In this document: one piece after another, positions 34,110-43,244 of the stretch | How positions within the stretch are numbered: position 1 is the first letter of the stretch | Layout: each line of letters begins with the position of its first letter | DNA from: Candidatus Saccharicenans sp. | Lineage (GTDB): Bacteria; Acidobacteriota; Aminicenantia; Aminicenantales; Saccharicenantaceae | Direction of reading: 5' to 3' | NCBI GenBank assembly: GCA_030017715.1 | Contig: JASEIU010000004.1 | Coordinates: forward strand, 1-64,000 | DNA length: 64,000 nt | The notes under the pieces: generated by a model | Database searches by the model: none | Told to the model about the DNA's origin: nothing | The model's input: the letters and a program-made list of their open reading frames with translations, nothing else | Position numbers and translations under genes: made by a program

Positions 34110-35234
34110 ATGAACGAACTTTTCGCCGCCCGCCTGAAAAAACTGCGTGAGGAGTCCGGTTTAACCCAGGAAGAGCTGGGCCAGGCTGTCGGCCTTTCTT
34201 CCGAGTACATCTCGCTCCTGGAAGCCGGCAAGCGCACTCCCTCGATCATAGCTCTAAATCGTATCTCAAAATACTTTCAGAAAAATGTTTCCTATTTCCT
34301 GGAAACACGCGAAAATCCCTTTTTCATTCTCCAGGCTGACGAGCGCCTGAATTCAGCCACCAAAAGGAAACTGGCCCGATTCCAGGAAATCTGCGAAGAA
34401 TACCTTGAGCTGGAAAGGGTAACCGGACGCCACTGTCAGCTGGCGCCGCTCTACTCGGGCAGCCTTTCTCCGCAGAACATGGCCGAAGAAGAACGCCGCC
34501 GCCTCGGCCTGGGCAACGAGCCCATCCGCGATATTTTCCGGCTGGGCGAAACCAACGGATGCCGTTACTTCCGGGTCAGCCTGCCTGAGGAAGCCCGTAT
34601 CTCCGGAATTTTCATCTACCTTGAAGAAAAGGATGCCGCTTTTGCCCTGATAAATTCCAGTCTGTCACCCGGAAAACAGGTGGTAGCGGCCGCCCATCTC
34701 TACTGCCACTATTTGCGCGACCGAAATGAATCTCCGATCATAGACAACCTGGATGTCATCGTCGATGAATATGTGACCCTCTACTCGCCGCGCGAACAGT
34801 TTGCCCAGGCCTTTGCCACCAGCTTCCTGATCCCGGCTTCCAAGGTACGAGAACTCGTCGAGCGGGACATAAAAACCCGCCGCCTGAGCTATCCGGAAGT
34901 GATCTTTCTCAAGAGATACTTCGGCGTCAGCACGCCGGCCATGCTCCGCACCCTGCGCCTGATGGGCTATCTGAGCCGTTCCCAGTTTGAGAATTATTTC
35001 AAGCTGGACCACGAGGCTGAGGAACGGGACATTTTCGGCGACATCTCGGTTGAGGAAAGAGAAACCGGCCAACCCGGTCCCGAGCTGGTGCTTCCGGAAA
35101 GGTTTTACTTATTAAAGAAAGAAGCCGAGCTGGTGGAAGAGGCTGAAGAGGAACAACCTGGAGAAAAAATTAAATCCCGGGAGCCCGGCTCCGGCGGAAA
35201 AGAAGAACCCGGGCAGGAAAACGAAGAAAGCTGA
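34110..35234 (+). CDS. XRE-family regulator with degenerate ImmA/IrrE (DUF955) domain
   Basis: 374 residues, GGGGAG upstream of ATG. Residues ~5-62 are an XRE helix-turn-helix (LTQEELGQAVGLSSEYISLLEAG). Residues ~150-300 follow the IrrE/ImmA layout, including REQFAQAFATSFLIP, which normally supplies the third metal ligand. The zinc-protease motif HExxH is HLYCH at 196-200: both His remain but the catalytic Glu is Leu. The tail (330-374) is acidic and disordered. IrrE/ImmA proteins cleave a partner repressor; this one probably cannot, and may act as a sensor or plain repressor. Two inverted repeats in its own promoter fit autoregulation. Confidence 0.8.
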   Translation: MNELFAARLKKLREESGLTQEELGQAVGLSSEYISLLEAGKRTPSIIALNRISKYFQKNVSYFLETRENPFFILQADERLNSATKRKLARFQEICEEYLELERVTGRHCQLAPLYSGSLSPQNMAEEERRRLGLGNEPIRDIFRLGETNGCRYFRVSLPEEARISGIFIYLEEKDAAFALINSSLSPGKQVVAAAHLYCHYLRDRNESPIIDNLDVIVDEYVTLYSPREQFAQAFATSFLIPASKVRELVERDIKTRRLSYPEVIFLKRYFGVSTPAMLRTLRLMGYLSRSQFENYFKLDHEAEERDIFGDISVEERETGQPGPELVLPERFYLLKKEAELVEEAEEEQPGEKIKSREPGSGGKEEPGQENEES

Positions 35235-35746
35235 AATTGGCCGGGTTGCCCTGCTTCCGGAATCCGCGCGGGGCCGGTAATGAGGACCGAAGCTCCGGTT
35301 TAATGGATTTTCCCGCAAGAAATGAGTAATGAGGCGAAGCTTATGGCCGTTAAGGGCCCGGACTTCGGGCCTGACTCTTCTGGCCGCCGCCCGAGAGAGG
35401 TTAATGATGAGCGACGAGCCGGTCATCTATGAAGAGAAACAGAGATTGAACATCGGTCTGCTCTGGCTCCCGGTCCTGACCCCGGCGGTTATGGTCTGGT
35501 ACAGCTTTTACTGGCAGATTCTCCGGGGGCGTCCGGTCGGCAGCCGGCCGGCGCCGGATGCCATTCTTATCATTCTTTTCGTTGTTTTCGGCTTTCTCTT
35601 CCCGTATCTGATGCTGAAAACCAGGCTGATTCTTCAGGTGAGACCGGACGGCTTTTATTTCCGCTATCTTCCCTTTCATCTCCGCTATCACAAAATTTCC
35701 TGGCTGGAGATAACAGATGTCCGGCCGGTGGAATTTTCCCCCCTGT

Positions 35747-35809
35747 TGCCTCACATAAGAATCTACACGAAATAGGATTCATTGCCTCACGTAAGAATCT
35801 ACATGAAAA
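35747..35809 (+). repeat. Left terminal inverted repeat with two internal direct repeats
   Basis: Two units begin TTGCCTCAC at 35747 and 35782. The paired units are likely transposase-binding sites. The second overlaps the 3' end of the transposase coding region. Confidence 0.75.
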
Positions 35810-36976
35810 TCTTGATGTTTTTTCTTCCTCAAATTGACCCGATAAAGCTTCTCCTGGAGTCGATCTATGTTCTCCTTTATCTCCACGATATCCAGCCGTT
35901 CATACTCCCGGCGAAGCTTCCTCTTTACCTCTGCCGCAACATAGGGACTCTCTAGCACTCTCTGATAGGGAGTCTTCGGCTCATCATAACGCTTCTCAAC
36001 CCGGCTGCCTATCCTGCTTTTTTCCCGAAGCTTCATCGTTACCCGAAAGAAGTTATAATAGAGCCTGGCCCAGGAGTAAAGCTGCTGGATGCGCTCCTAT
36101 CGTACCTGAGGTAACCGACTAACTTCCGCACCGCCGTGTAGTTCTTTTGCTCCACATAACAGCTATCGTTCTTCCTTCCGGCTCGGCCGCGAGTAAAACT
36201 GAGGTGTCTTTCCTGGCAGTAACGGATAAGATGGGCATTGATGAAGGCCGCGTCATTGTCTGAGTCGAGGCCCAGCAACTTAAACGGCAATCGCTTTTCT
36301 ATCCTCTGGAGAGCTTCAAATACCCAGACCTGGGCGCGGTTCCTGACCACTTCCGCCTCCGTCCAGCTAGTGGCCACATCGGTGGCATTGAGGCTGTGGC
36401 AAAAATCACCCCGCGTCACTCCTCCGTCATGACCTACCAAGTCCATCTCTAAGAAACCTGGCTTCTGCTCATCCCAGTCAGAAAAAGTCCTCACCGGAAT
36501 CTGATGCTTCAGGAGCGTGCCCGGTTTTGTCCTCGCCCGTGACCTCAGCGCCATCTTCCGACGCTCCGGCTGCAGCAGCCGGTCCGCCGTCGAGGCGGAA
36601 ACCCGCCAAAGCTTCTCCTTGAGCCGGAATGGAAGTTTCACCCTCCCCATCGCTTCTAGCTTCGGGCAAACCTCCCGCATCATGACCACCAGAGGCTTGC
36701 CACAAGGATAATTGAAAAGCCACCAGAACCAACCCAACCATTCCTTAACCTTCTCGTCATATACCGGCTTCCTCCGGCGCTTCACCTTCCTTAGCTCCAC
36801 TACCCTACCACCTTCCGACCACAGTTCCGTAGCCACCAGCTGGCATACCCACGATGGTATCCTGTCAAAGCACAAAATTCGGCCAGCATCGCCCCTTTCC
36901 TCTTCTTCGAAGCCCGCTGGTAGGCAGGAGCCGGTTCCTTAAGCACCGCTCTTTTTGTCTTCATGTCCAGCCCCAT
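35779..36976 (-). pseudogene. Integrase-core (rve) transposase with two frameshifts
   Basis: The start ATG at 36976 has GGGAGG upstream. The N-terminal part (KRAVLKEPAPAYQ, then LTGYHRGYASWWLRN, helix-turn-helix-like) runs to about 36815. A -1 shift there leads into the catalytic part with LEMDLVGHDGG, LGLDSDNDAAFIN and NDSCYVEQKN, which supply the D, D and E residues. A second -1 shift near 36100, just after VGYLRYDR, restores RIQQLYSWARLYYNFFR and the KRYDEPKTPYQRVLES tail. The length of 1198 bases plus two would be exactly 400 codons, so two single-base deletions are the simplest cause. Neither site is a typical slippery sequence. Confidence 0.82.
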
Positions 36977-37029
36977 GTCTTTGCCTCCCTGAGAATTATC
37001 TTCTCCCCAGAGAGGCAATTGGCAATAAA

Positions 37030-37091
37030 ATTTCGTGTAGATTTTCTCGTGAGGCAACGAATCCATTTCATGTAGATTTTAAGTGAAGCAA
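37030..37091 (-). repeat. Right terminal inverted repeat with two internal direct repeats
   Basis: Read on the minus strand, units begin TTGCTTCAC at 37091 and TTGCCTCAC at 37057, mirroring the left end. Confidence 0.75.
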
Positions 37092-37529
37092 TTCGCCCCT
37101 TCAAAGAGTTCGGCGGCTATGGTATAAAATATGCAAAAGGGGCGAAATTTTGCACCGCCAGGGGAAATAAAGGGCTGGAAATTCATCTGGCCGGCGGACG
37201 CAAACTCATTTTCAGCAGCGACCATCCGGAGATGCTTCTGAGTTATATGGCCGGGCACTGGAACCGGAAACCCTGAACCCGATCAGGCCGGCGGGACTTT
37301 CTTTCCCCGTCGAGTCACGACCGAGCCTGGAACTGAGATATTAATATTTCAGATATACAGCCGGGGTTTTTTGATTCCAGGTGATAAAAGCAAGATTAAT
37401 CAGCCATGATAACAACTGCGGCTGCCGTTTAAGACTGGTGAAGGTCGCTGCACGCCGTCGCAGAATAATTTTATTGTTATTGAGTCCCGGCCTCTGTTAG
37501 AATGAAAAATCATGTCGAAGGAGCCCCTG

Positions 37530-40500
37530 ATGAAAAAAAATTTCAGCCGTCATAATTTTGGGAGAATGTTTTTAGGGCTATCAAGCCTTCTTGTTCTCTC
37601 TCTGTGGTTGCTTTCAACGGCCGGCCTCGTTTCCGCCGAACAACAGATGCGTTCCGGAAGCGATGGCCTTTCACCTGACCAAAATCGGCCGGTCGCTCAG
37701 GAACAGCAAAAACAGGAACAGATAAAAACAGAACAGACCGGCGTCGGACAGACGGCGCCCCGCCCGATTGAGATAAAGGACATACTTGCCTGGAAAAATA
37801 TCAGCCTGGCCTTAGTTTCGAATGACGGCCGCTGGTTTGTCTATGCCCTGACTCCCAATGAGGGCGACAGCGAGCTGGTGATAAAGGAAGTCGACGGCAA
37901 AAAAGAATACCGTTTCCCGCTGGGGGAGGCCCCGCGGTCTCTTTTTGATTCAGTCCTGGTCTCCGATGATTCCCGCTGGGTAAGTTTTCTGTCGCACCCT
38001 TCTTCTCAGGAAATGAAAAAACTGCGCAAAGAGAAAAAGAGGGTAGAACCTAAAGCCATTCTGGTGGATTTAAGAAGCGGAGAGCGGACGGAGTGGACCA
38101 GAGCCCGGAAGATTGCTTTTTCCGGGGAAAGTTCGGCTTACCTGGCCGTTCACCGGCTGGCTCCCGAAGCCCAGGAAAAAGAAAAGGATAAATGGACCGG
38201 CTCGGACCTGGTGTTGAAAAACCTGGTCGGCGGGCAGGAAATCGGCCTGGGAAATGTTTCCGAGTTCGCCTTCAATAAATCCGGCCAGTGGCTGGCTTTT
38301 CTGGTCGACGCTCAGGACAGGAGCGGCAACGGACTCATGCTTCAGAATATAAAAACGGGAGAGGTCAGGAGTCTGGATTCAGGCCGCTTCTGGTATAAGA
38401 ATCTGAACTGGGATGAAAAAGGCCAGGCCCTGTCGGCGCTCAAGGGTCGGGAAGATAAAAAGTATGAAGATAAGCTTTACAGCCTGGTGGCTTTTAAGCT
38501 CAACCCGGCTTCAGGGCAGGAAGAAAAATACGAATACGACCCGGCCGGAGACAGCTCTTTCCCTGAAGGCTTCAGCCTCAGCCCGGATTTTACCCCATAC
38601 TGGCTTGAAGATTACGAGGCGCTGGCTTTTGGAATCAAACAGCTTAAGACCAGCTCCGGAACCGACAGGGGGAAAGAAGGAGACGATAAGGGAAAAAAGG
38701 AAGCCGCCCCGCCTTCGAGAGGCGAAGAGGTTGAGGACGAAGACCTGCCGGACCTTATTCTCTGGCACTGGCAGGACCCCAGGCTGCAATCGCAGCAGCA
38801 GGTGGAAGAAAGACGGGATGCTTCCTTCAGCTATCTTTCAATTTTCCGGGTTAAGGAGAAAAAATTTGTCCGGCTGGCTGACGACGAGCTGCGTCAGGTT
38901 GAGCTCGGGCGGAGGTCAGACCTGGCGGTTGGCTACGACCGCTCCCTGTATGAACTGGAGGGCAGTCTGAGCGGCCAGCGTTTTCAGGATATTTATGTGG
39001 TTGACCTTAAGACCGGCCAGAGAAAGCCGGCCCTGAAGCAGAACCGCTGGTCCTATGACCTTTCGCCCGACGGCCGGTATCTTCTTTATTACCACGAGGG
39101 GCATTTTTACGCTTACGAGCTGGCCACCGGCCAGAGCTTTAATCTGACGGCCAGGCTTCCGGCTTCTTTCATCAACGAGGATGACGACCACAACGTGAAA
39201 AACCCGCCCGACCGACCTTTCGGCTGGTCTAAAGACGGCCGCTATGCGCTGCTGTCGGACGGCTGGGATGTCTGGCTGGTGGAAGCCCGCGGCCGGCAGG
39301 GCTATAACCTGACCGGAAACGGCTTCAGGGAGCAGATCCGTTACAACCGGCGTTTTGTTCTGGACCCGGAAGAAAAGGGAATCGACCTGGACCAGCCGCA
39401 GTATTTTCAGGCCTACGGAGAATGGACGAAAAAGCAGGGAATCGCGCTGGTTGAGCCGGCCAGAAGAACTATGAAGATGCTACTCTTCGACGATGCTCAG
39501 TTCAACCGTCTGCTTAAAGCCAGAAAGGCCAGCCGCTATTTTTACACCAGGGAAACCCACCGGGATTTCCCCGATTTCTATGCCTCTGATGCTTCGCTCG
39601 GCCGGGCTACCAGAATCACTGAAGCCAATCCCCGGCAAAAAGAATTCTTGTGGTCGGCCGGAGCCCGGCTGGTGGATTATGTCAGCTCCAAGGGAAAGAA
39701 ACTTCAGGCGGCTCTTTTCCTGCCGGCCGATTACCAGGAAGGGAAAAAATACCCGACCATCGTTTACATCTATGAAAAGCTTTCCAGCGGCCTGAACCGC
39801 TATTTTCTGCCGACGGCCAACGGCTTTAACAAGTCCTATTACACCAGCCAGGGCTATGCGGTCCTGATGCCGGATATAACTTATACCATCAACGACCCGG
39901 GAATGTCGGCTGTCTGGTGTGTGCTGCCGGCGCTGAAGGCGGCCATCGAAACCGGCGTGGTTGACCCGGAAAGGGTGGGGTTACAGGGACATTCCTGGGG
40001 CGGTTATCAGACGGCTTTTCTGATAACCCAGACCGAAGCCTTTGCCGCCGCCGTGGCCGGAGCGCCTCTTACCAACATGATTTCCATGTACAGTTCAATT
40101 TACTGGAACACCGGCTCGGCCAACCAGCCGATCTTTGAGAGCAGCCAGGGGCGGTTTACCGGCGGCTACTGGGAGAATCTGGAGGCTTACACCCGGAATT
40201 CTCCCGTCTATTACGCCACCCGGGTCAAGACTCCGCTGCTGCTGCTGCACAACGATAAAGACGGGGCGGTGGTGTTCAACCAGGGGGTCGAGTATTACAA
40301 CACCCTGAGGCGGCTGAAAAAACCGGTGGTCATGCTGGAGTATGTCGGAGAAAACCACGGCCTGCAGAAGCCGGCCAACCGCAAGGATTACACGGTCAGA
40401 ATGAAGGAGTTCTTTGATCATCACCTGAAAGGTCAGCCAGCGCCGGAGTGGTGGGAAAAAGGCGTTCCTTACCTGAAGCTCAAGGACCATTTAAGAGATC

Positions 40501-40556
40501 GGGTCAGGTCCCTCAAGGCGGAAGGCGAGGAAAAATCCGCTGAAGCCGGAAAATAG
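37530..40556 (+). CDS. Secreted prolyl-oligopeptidase-family (S9) serine peptidase
   Basis: 1008 residues from ATG 37530, chosen for AAGGAG 6 bases upstream; an ATG at 37512 has none. A Sec signal peptide (hydrophobic 13-38, SA/EQQ cleavage) is followed by a low-complexity Q/E linker, a beta-propeller-like region (~80-650, with WD40-like DDSRWVSFLS, SPDGRYLLYY and SKDGRYALL strands) and a C-terminal alpha/beta-hydrolase. Catalytic triad: Ser822 in GHSWGG, Asp911 in NDKDGAVV, His943 in GENHG. Such enzymes trim peptides in the periplasm or outside the cell, consistent with a protein-degrading lifestyle. It has a weak promoter (TTGTTA / TAGAAT, 37474-37503) and stands alone. Confidence 0.88.
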   Translation: MKKNFSRHNFGRMFLGLSSLLVLSLWLLSTAGLVSAEQQMRSGSDGLSPDQNRPVAQEQQKQEQIKTEQTGVGQTAPRPIEIKDILAWKNISLALVSNDGRWFVYALTPNEGDSELVIKEVDGKKEYRFPLGEAPRSLFDSVLVSDDSRWVSFLSHPSSQEMKKLRKEKKRVEPKAILVDLRSGERTEWTRARKIAFSGESSAYLAVHRLAPEAQEKEKDKWTGSDLVLKNLVGGQEIGLGNVSEFAFNKSGQWLAFLVDAQDRSGNGLMLQNIKTGEVRSLDSGRFWYKNLNWDEKGQALSALKGREDKKYEDKLYSLVAFKLNPASGQEEKYEYDPAGDSSFPEGFSLSPDFTPYWLEDYEALAFGIKQLKTSSGTDRGKEGDDKGKKEAAPPSRGEEVEDEDLPDLILWHWQDPRLQSQQQVEERRDASFSYLSIFRVKEKKFVRLADDELRQVELGRRSDLAVGYDRSLYELEGSLSGQRFQDIYVVDLKTGQRKPALKQNRWSYDLSPDGRYLLYYHEGHFYAYELATGQSFNLTARLPASFINEDDDHNVKNPPDRPFGWSKDGRYALLSDGWDVWLVEARGRQGYNLTGNGFREQIRYNRRFVLDPEEKGIDLDQPQYFQAYGEWTKKQGIALVEPARRTMKMLLFDDAQFNRLLKARKASRYFYTRETHRDFPDFYASDASLGRATRITEANPRQKEFLWSAGARLVDYVSSKGKKLQAALFLPADYQEGKKYPTIVYIYEKLSSGLNRYFLPTANGFNKSYYTSQGYAVLMPDITYTINDPGMSAVWCVLPALKAAIETGVVDPERVGLQGHSWGGYQTAFLITQTEAFAAAVAGAPLTNMISMYSSIYWNTGSANQPIFESSQGRFTGGYWENLEAYTRNSPVYYATRVKTPLLLLHNDKDGAVVFNQGVEYYNTLRRLKKPVVMLEYVGENHGLQKPANRKDYTVRMKEFFDHHLKGQPAPEWWEKGVPYLKLKDHLRDRVRSLKAEGEEKSAEAGK

Positions 40557-40622
40557 GACTTGCGTCGGAAGCCTGGATCGCTAAAAATATTTTTGTGAAA
40601 AATTAATAAGGGGGAGCGAAGG

Positions 40623-41840
40623 ATGAAAGAGGTCAGGGACATGAAATATTCGCATTCCAAGCTGTCAACCTATGAAGATTGTCCCTTAAAATTCAAGCTG
40701 GCTTATATTGATGGGATAAAGGTCGAAGAGGAAGGCATAGAAGCCTTCCTGGGAAGCAGGTTTCATGAAGCCATGGAAAAGCTCTATTCTGAACTTCGCT
40801 TCCGGACGATGACCCTGGATGAGGTTAAAGCCTTCTACGAGAGCCAGTGGAAGAAAAATTTTCACGATAAGGTGGTGGTGGTTAGGCCGGAAAGAACTCC
40901 GGATGATTATTTCCGTCTGGGCCTGAAATTCATAGAAGATTACTACCGGCATTATTTTCCGTTTAATCAGAACCGGGTTCTGGGCCTGGAGCAGTTCATC
41001 GAGATAGAACTGGAAGGGAAGCGCCGCTATATTCTTCAGGGGTATGTCGACAGGATAGACCTGACGCCGGACGGGGTAATTGAAATTCATGATTATAAGA
41101 CCGGCAGCGGGCTGCCGGAACAGGCTCAGGCCGATGCCGACCGACAGCTGGCTCTTTACCAGCTCGGGGTCAAGAAAAAATGGCCCTGGGCCGAAAAATT
41201 CCGGCTGGTCTGGCATTATGTGGCCTTTGACCTGGAAATTTCCTCTACCAGGACGCCCGAAAATCTGGAAGAGCTGAAAAAGCAAATCGTGGCCGCGATT
41301 GAAAGGATTGAAGAGGCCAGGGCTGCCGGGGATTTTCCGCCCCACGAGAGTCTTCTCTGCAACTGGTGCTCTTTCTGGGATTACTGCCCGCTTAAAAAGC
41401 ATCAGGCCAAACTTGAAGAATTGCCGGCCAATGAATACCTGACCGAAGAAGGCGTGGTTCTGGTCAATAAGTATATAGAGTTTTTGAATCAGAAAAAGCG
41501 GGCGGAAGAAGAGCTGGAAAAACTCAGGGAAGCTATAATTGCTTACGCTGAAAGGAACGGCTTAATCAGGGTGGTCGGAAGCGATTTTCATGTGACTCTG
41601 AGCCGTCAGGACAGGCTGAAGATTCCCAATGCCGGCGATGAGAAAAGGGTGCTGCTCGAAAATTTAATAAGGGAAGCCGGGTTGTGGGACAGGTTGTCTT
41701 TGCTGGACAGGTTTGCCCTGGAAAAGGCTATCAAGCTCGGTCAGCTTGATTCCCGGCTGCTGGAGAGGTTAAAAGAACTGGTTACCAAGGAAACACAGAT
41801 TGCCCTTTATCCGGGAAAAAACGAGGGCCCCTCGGATTAG
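40623..41840 (+). CDS. PD-(D/E)XK nuclease with 4Fe-4S-type cysteines (RecB/Cas4-like)
   Basis: 405 residues. Nuclease motifs in order: H48 in GSRFHEAME, D143 (GYVDRID), D157-x-K159 in EIHDYKTG, and Q175/Y179 in ADRQLALYQ. Four cysteines, C20 and C246, C249, C255 (CNWCSFWDYC), give the split arrangement that holds an iron-sulfur cluster in AddB and Cas4. No helicase partner, cas gene or CRISPR is nearby. Stand-alone proteins like this occur widely and are thought to act in DNA repair. The C-terminal ~120 residues are a helical, charged extension (KRAEEELEKLREAI). GGAGCGAAGG precedes the ATG. Confidence 0.85.
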   Translation: MKEVRDMKYSHSKLSTYEDCPLKFKLAYIDGIKVEEEGIEAFLGSRFHEAMEKLYSELRFRTMTLDEVKAFYESQWKKNFHDKVVVVRPERTPDDYFRLGLKFIEDYYRHYFPFNQNRVLGLEQFIEIELEGKRRYILQGYVDRIDLTPDGVIEIHDYKTGSGLPEQAQADADRQLALYQLGVKKKWPWAEKFRLVWHYVAFDLEISSTRTPENLEELKKQIVAAIERIEEARAAGDFPPHESLLCNWCSFWDYCPLKKHQAKLEELPANEYLTEEGVVLVNKYIEFLNQKKRAEEELEKLREAIIAYAERNGLIRVVGSDFHVTLSRQDRLKIPNAGDEKRVLLENLIREAGLWDRLSLLDRFALEKAIKLGQLDSRLLERLKELVTKETQIALYPGKNEGPSD

Positions 41841-42231
41841 GTGTCCCGCACCGGCGAGGCTTCCGGACATCTTGAGAGAAGAGGGCCAGCAGTTCAATTT
41901 TTCCATTTCTTCCCCCGGTTTCTTTCTGTCAGAATGCCCTGGCCTGGCGCTTCAGAATTTGAGGCATATCCGGCATTTTATGGGCCAGACTGATGGATGA
42001 TTTCGCTTTTATTCTCACTTTGAGGCTGTGCTTTTAATTCCTGCCCTCGGTCCGGTGAAATCTTATAGTTATTCGACCAGATATTTTTCTTTTGACCAAC
42101 TGATGGAATATTAACTGAAAATAACAATGAGGCTAATTTTAAAAAAAGCCGGCCAAGATTTCCTATCCGGAGGTAACAGTTGTTTTTGAACCGGGAAAAT
42201 TCTAAAGAATATAAATACGGGCGGACTTGTC
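41841..42231. other. Intergenic region without recognised features
   Basis: Gap of 391 bases between convergent genes (nuclease and HAD phosphatase). I see no coding sequence, strong hairpin or repeat. Confidence 0.4.
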
Positions 42232-42906
42232 TCAGCCCCGCCTTTCTGGCTCTTCTGAGAAAATCAGGGGTAGCAGGTCGCGGGGTGTTTTAAGCAGCAC
42301 CTGAGCGCCGCTCCGGACAAGCTCCTCCTCGCTCCTGAAACCCCAGAGGGCGCCGGCGGCCAGCAGACCACCGGCCCTGGCGGTTTCCATGTCGACCGAA
42401 GTGTCGCCGACATAGACCACTTCCTCGGGTCTGAGGGCCAGCTGCCGCAGAACTTCGTGAAGCGGGGTTGGGTCAGGCTTGACCGGAGTTCCGGGCTTAG
42501 CTCCCAGGATGACATCGAATTCAACAGGGAGAAGTTCCCGGGTCATACGGACGGTAAATTCGTGCGATTTGTTTGACAGAACGGCCATCTTAATGCCGGC
42601 TTTTTTCAGCTCGGCCAGGACTTCCAGAATGCCGTCGTAGGGACGGGAGCGCTCCTTGTAGGTGATGGCGTATTCGCGGCGGTATTCCTGAATCAGGTCC
42701 TGAATTGCCCGGTCGTCGTCGGCGATTTCCGGGACCGCCCGCTTGACCAGGACCTCCATTCCGTCTCCGACCATCAGCTTGCATTCTTCTTCAGAATACT
42801 TACGGTAACCGCGCCGGGAAAGGACCAGGTTCAGGCTGCGGGTGATGTCCTCGATAGTATTGAGCAGGGTGCCATCCAGGTCGAAGATAATGCCTTTGAA
42901 TTTCAT
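42232..42906 (-). CDS. HAD-family phosphatase, phosphoglycolate phosphatase-like
   Basis: 224 residues from ATG 42906 (a GTG two codons earlier is possible). HAD motifs: IIFDLDGTLL (motif I) at the start, LSNKSHEF (motif II), a Lys in PGTPVKPDP (motif III), and VYVGDTSVDMETARAG (motif IV). A C1 helical cap of the Gph type lies between I and II. Members hydrolyse 2-phosphoglycolate or other small phosphates in the cytoplasm; the exact substrate is not fixed by sequence. It is a single-gene unit. Confidence 0.85.
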   Translation of the reverse strand: MKFKGIIFDLDGTLLNTIEDITRSLNLVLSRRGYRKYSEEECKLMVGDGMEVLVKRAVPEIADDDRAIQDLIQEYRREYAITYKERSRPYDGILEVLAELKKAGIKMAVLSNKSHEFTVRMTRELLPVEFDVILGAKPGTPVKPDPTPLHEVLRQLALRPEEVVYVGDTSVDMETARAGGLLAAGALWGFRSEEELVRSGAQVLLKTPRDLLPLIFSEEPERRG

Positions 42907-43244
42907 GAGCACTAATTTTAACGGCCGGGCGCCGTTTCGTCAACGCCGCAGGTTCACTTTCCCGGATGAAGTCATACTGCCATAATTGTCAGCTGAAGGG
43001 GAGTCCCGTCAGGCCGACTGTTGCCTTATAAACAGGATAACAGGATAAGCGTTTTTTGCCCTGGAATTTTCCCTTAAAAATATTTCTGGGTCCGAAACCA
43101 ATTTACTGGCTTTTCAGCCCTTTCTCACGATGCCTTTTCTTTTCTGTCTTTAAGTTATGCTTATGGCCGGATTTCGCAATGCCCGGCTGATGGAAAGCGG
43201 CATCTGCTTCTCGGCTCAAAATTATGTTTTAAGGAATCCGGCCG
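42907..43244. other. Intergenic region without recognised features
   Basis: About 338 bases between two minus-strand genes. No coding sequence. An ACAGGATAACAGGATAA near-repeat around 43032-43048 is the only pattern noticed. Confidence 0.35.

Larger units (their letters stand above)
35743..37095. mobile_element. Insertion sequence, about 1353 bp, with DDE (rve-type) transposase
   Basis: The element lies inside a small membrane-protein gene. Its ends are long imperfect inverted repeats of ~62 bp, each built from two direct copies (period 34-35) of a TTGCCTCAC-x-TAAGAATCTACA-x-GAAA unit: 35747 and 35782 at the left, 37091 and 37057 (minus strand) at the right. The target duplication is probably CCCC (35739-35742 / 37096-37099), but the C-run makes the exact edge uncertain. 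The transposase is frameshifted, so the copy is probably inactive unless complemented in trans. Family not assigned. Confidence 0.82.
35404..37276 (+). pseudogene. Small membrane protein gene split by an insertion sequence
   Basis: The 5' part is 35404-35742 (113 codons; GAGAGAGG upstream of ATGATGAGC). The 3' part resumes at 37100 with FKEFGGYGIKYAKG and ends at TGA 37274-37276 (58 codons). Joining SP at 35737-35742 to FKEF at 37100 restores one frame of about 171 residues: an N-terminal pair of membrane segments (~17-38, ~53-72) and a PH-like beta domain. I do not recognise a named function. In the present allele the 5' part runs ten codons into the insertion and stops at 35773-35775. Confidence 0.8.

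Noticed and set aside
36800-36840. Programmed -1 frameshifting in the transposase
   Set aside because: Some insertion sequences do this, but there is no slippery heptamer at either break and a second break exists downstream, so decay is simpler.
40686-41402. 238-codon minus-strand frame opposite the PD-(D/E)XK nuclease
   Set aside because: Shadow frame; the plus-strand protein has every nuclease motif in order.
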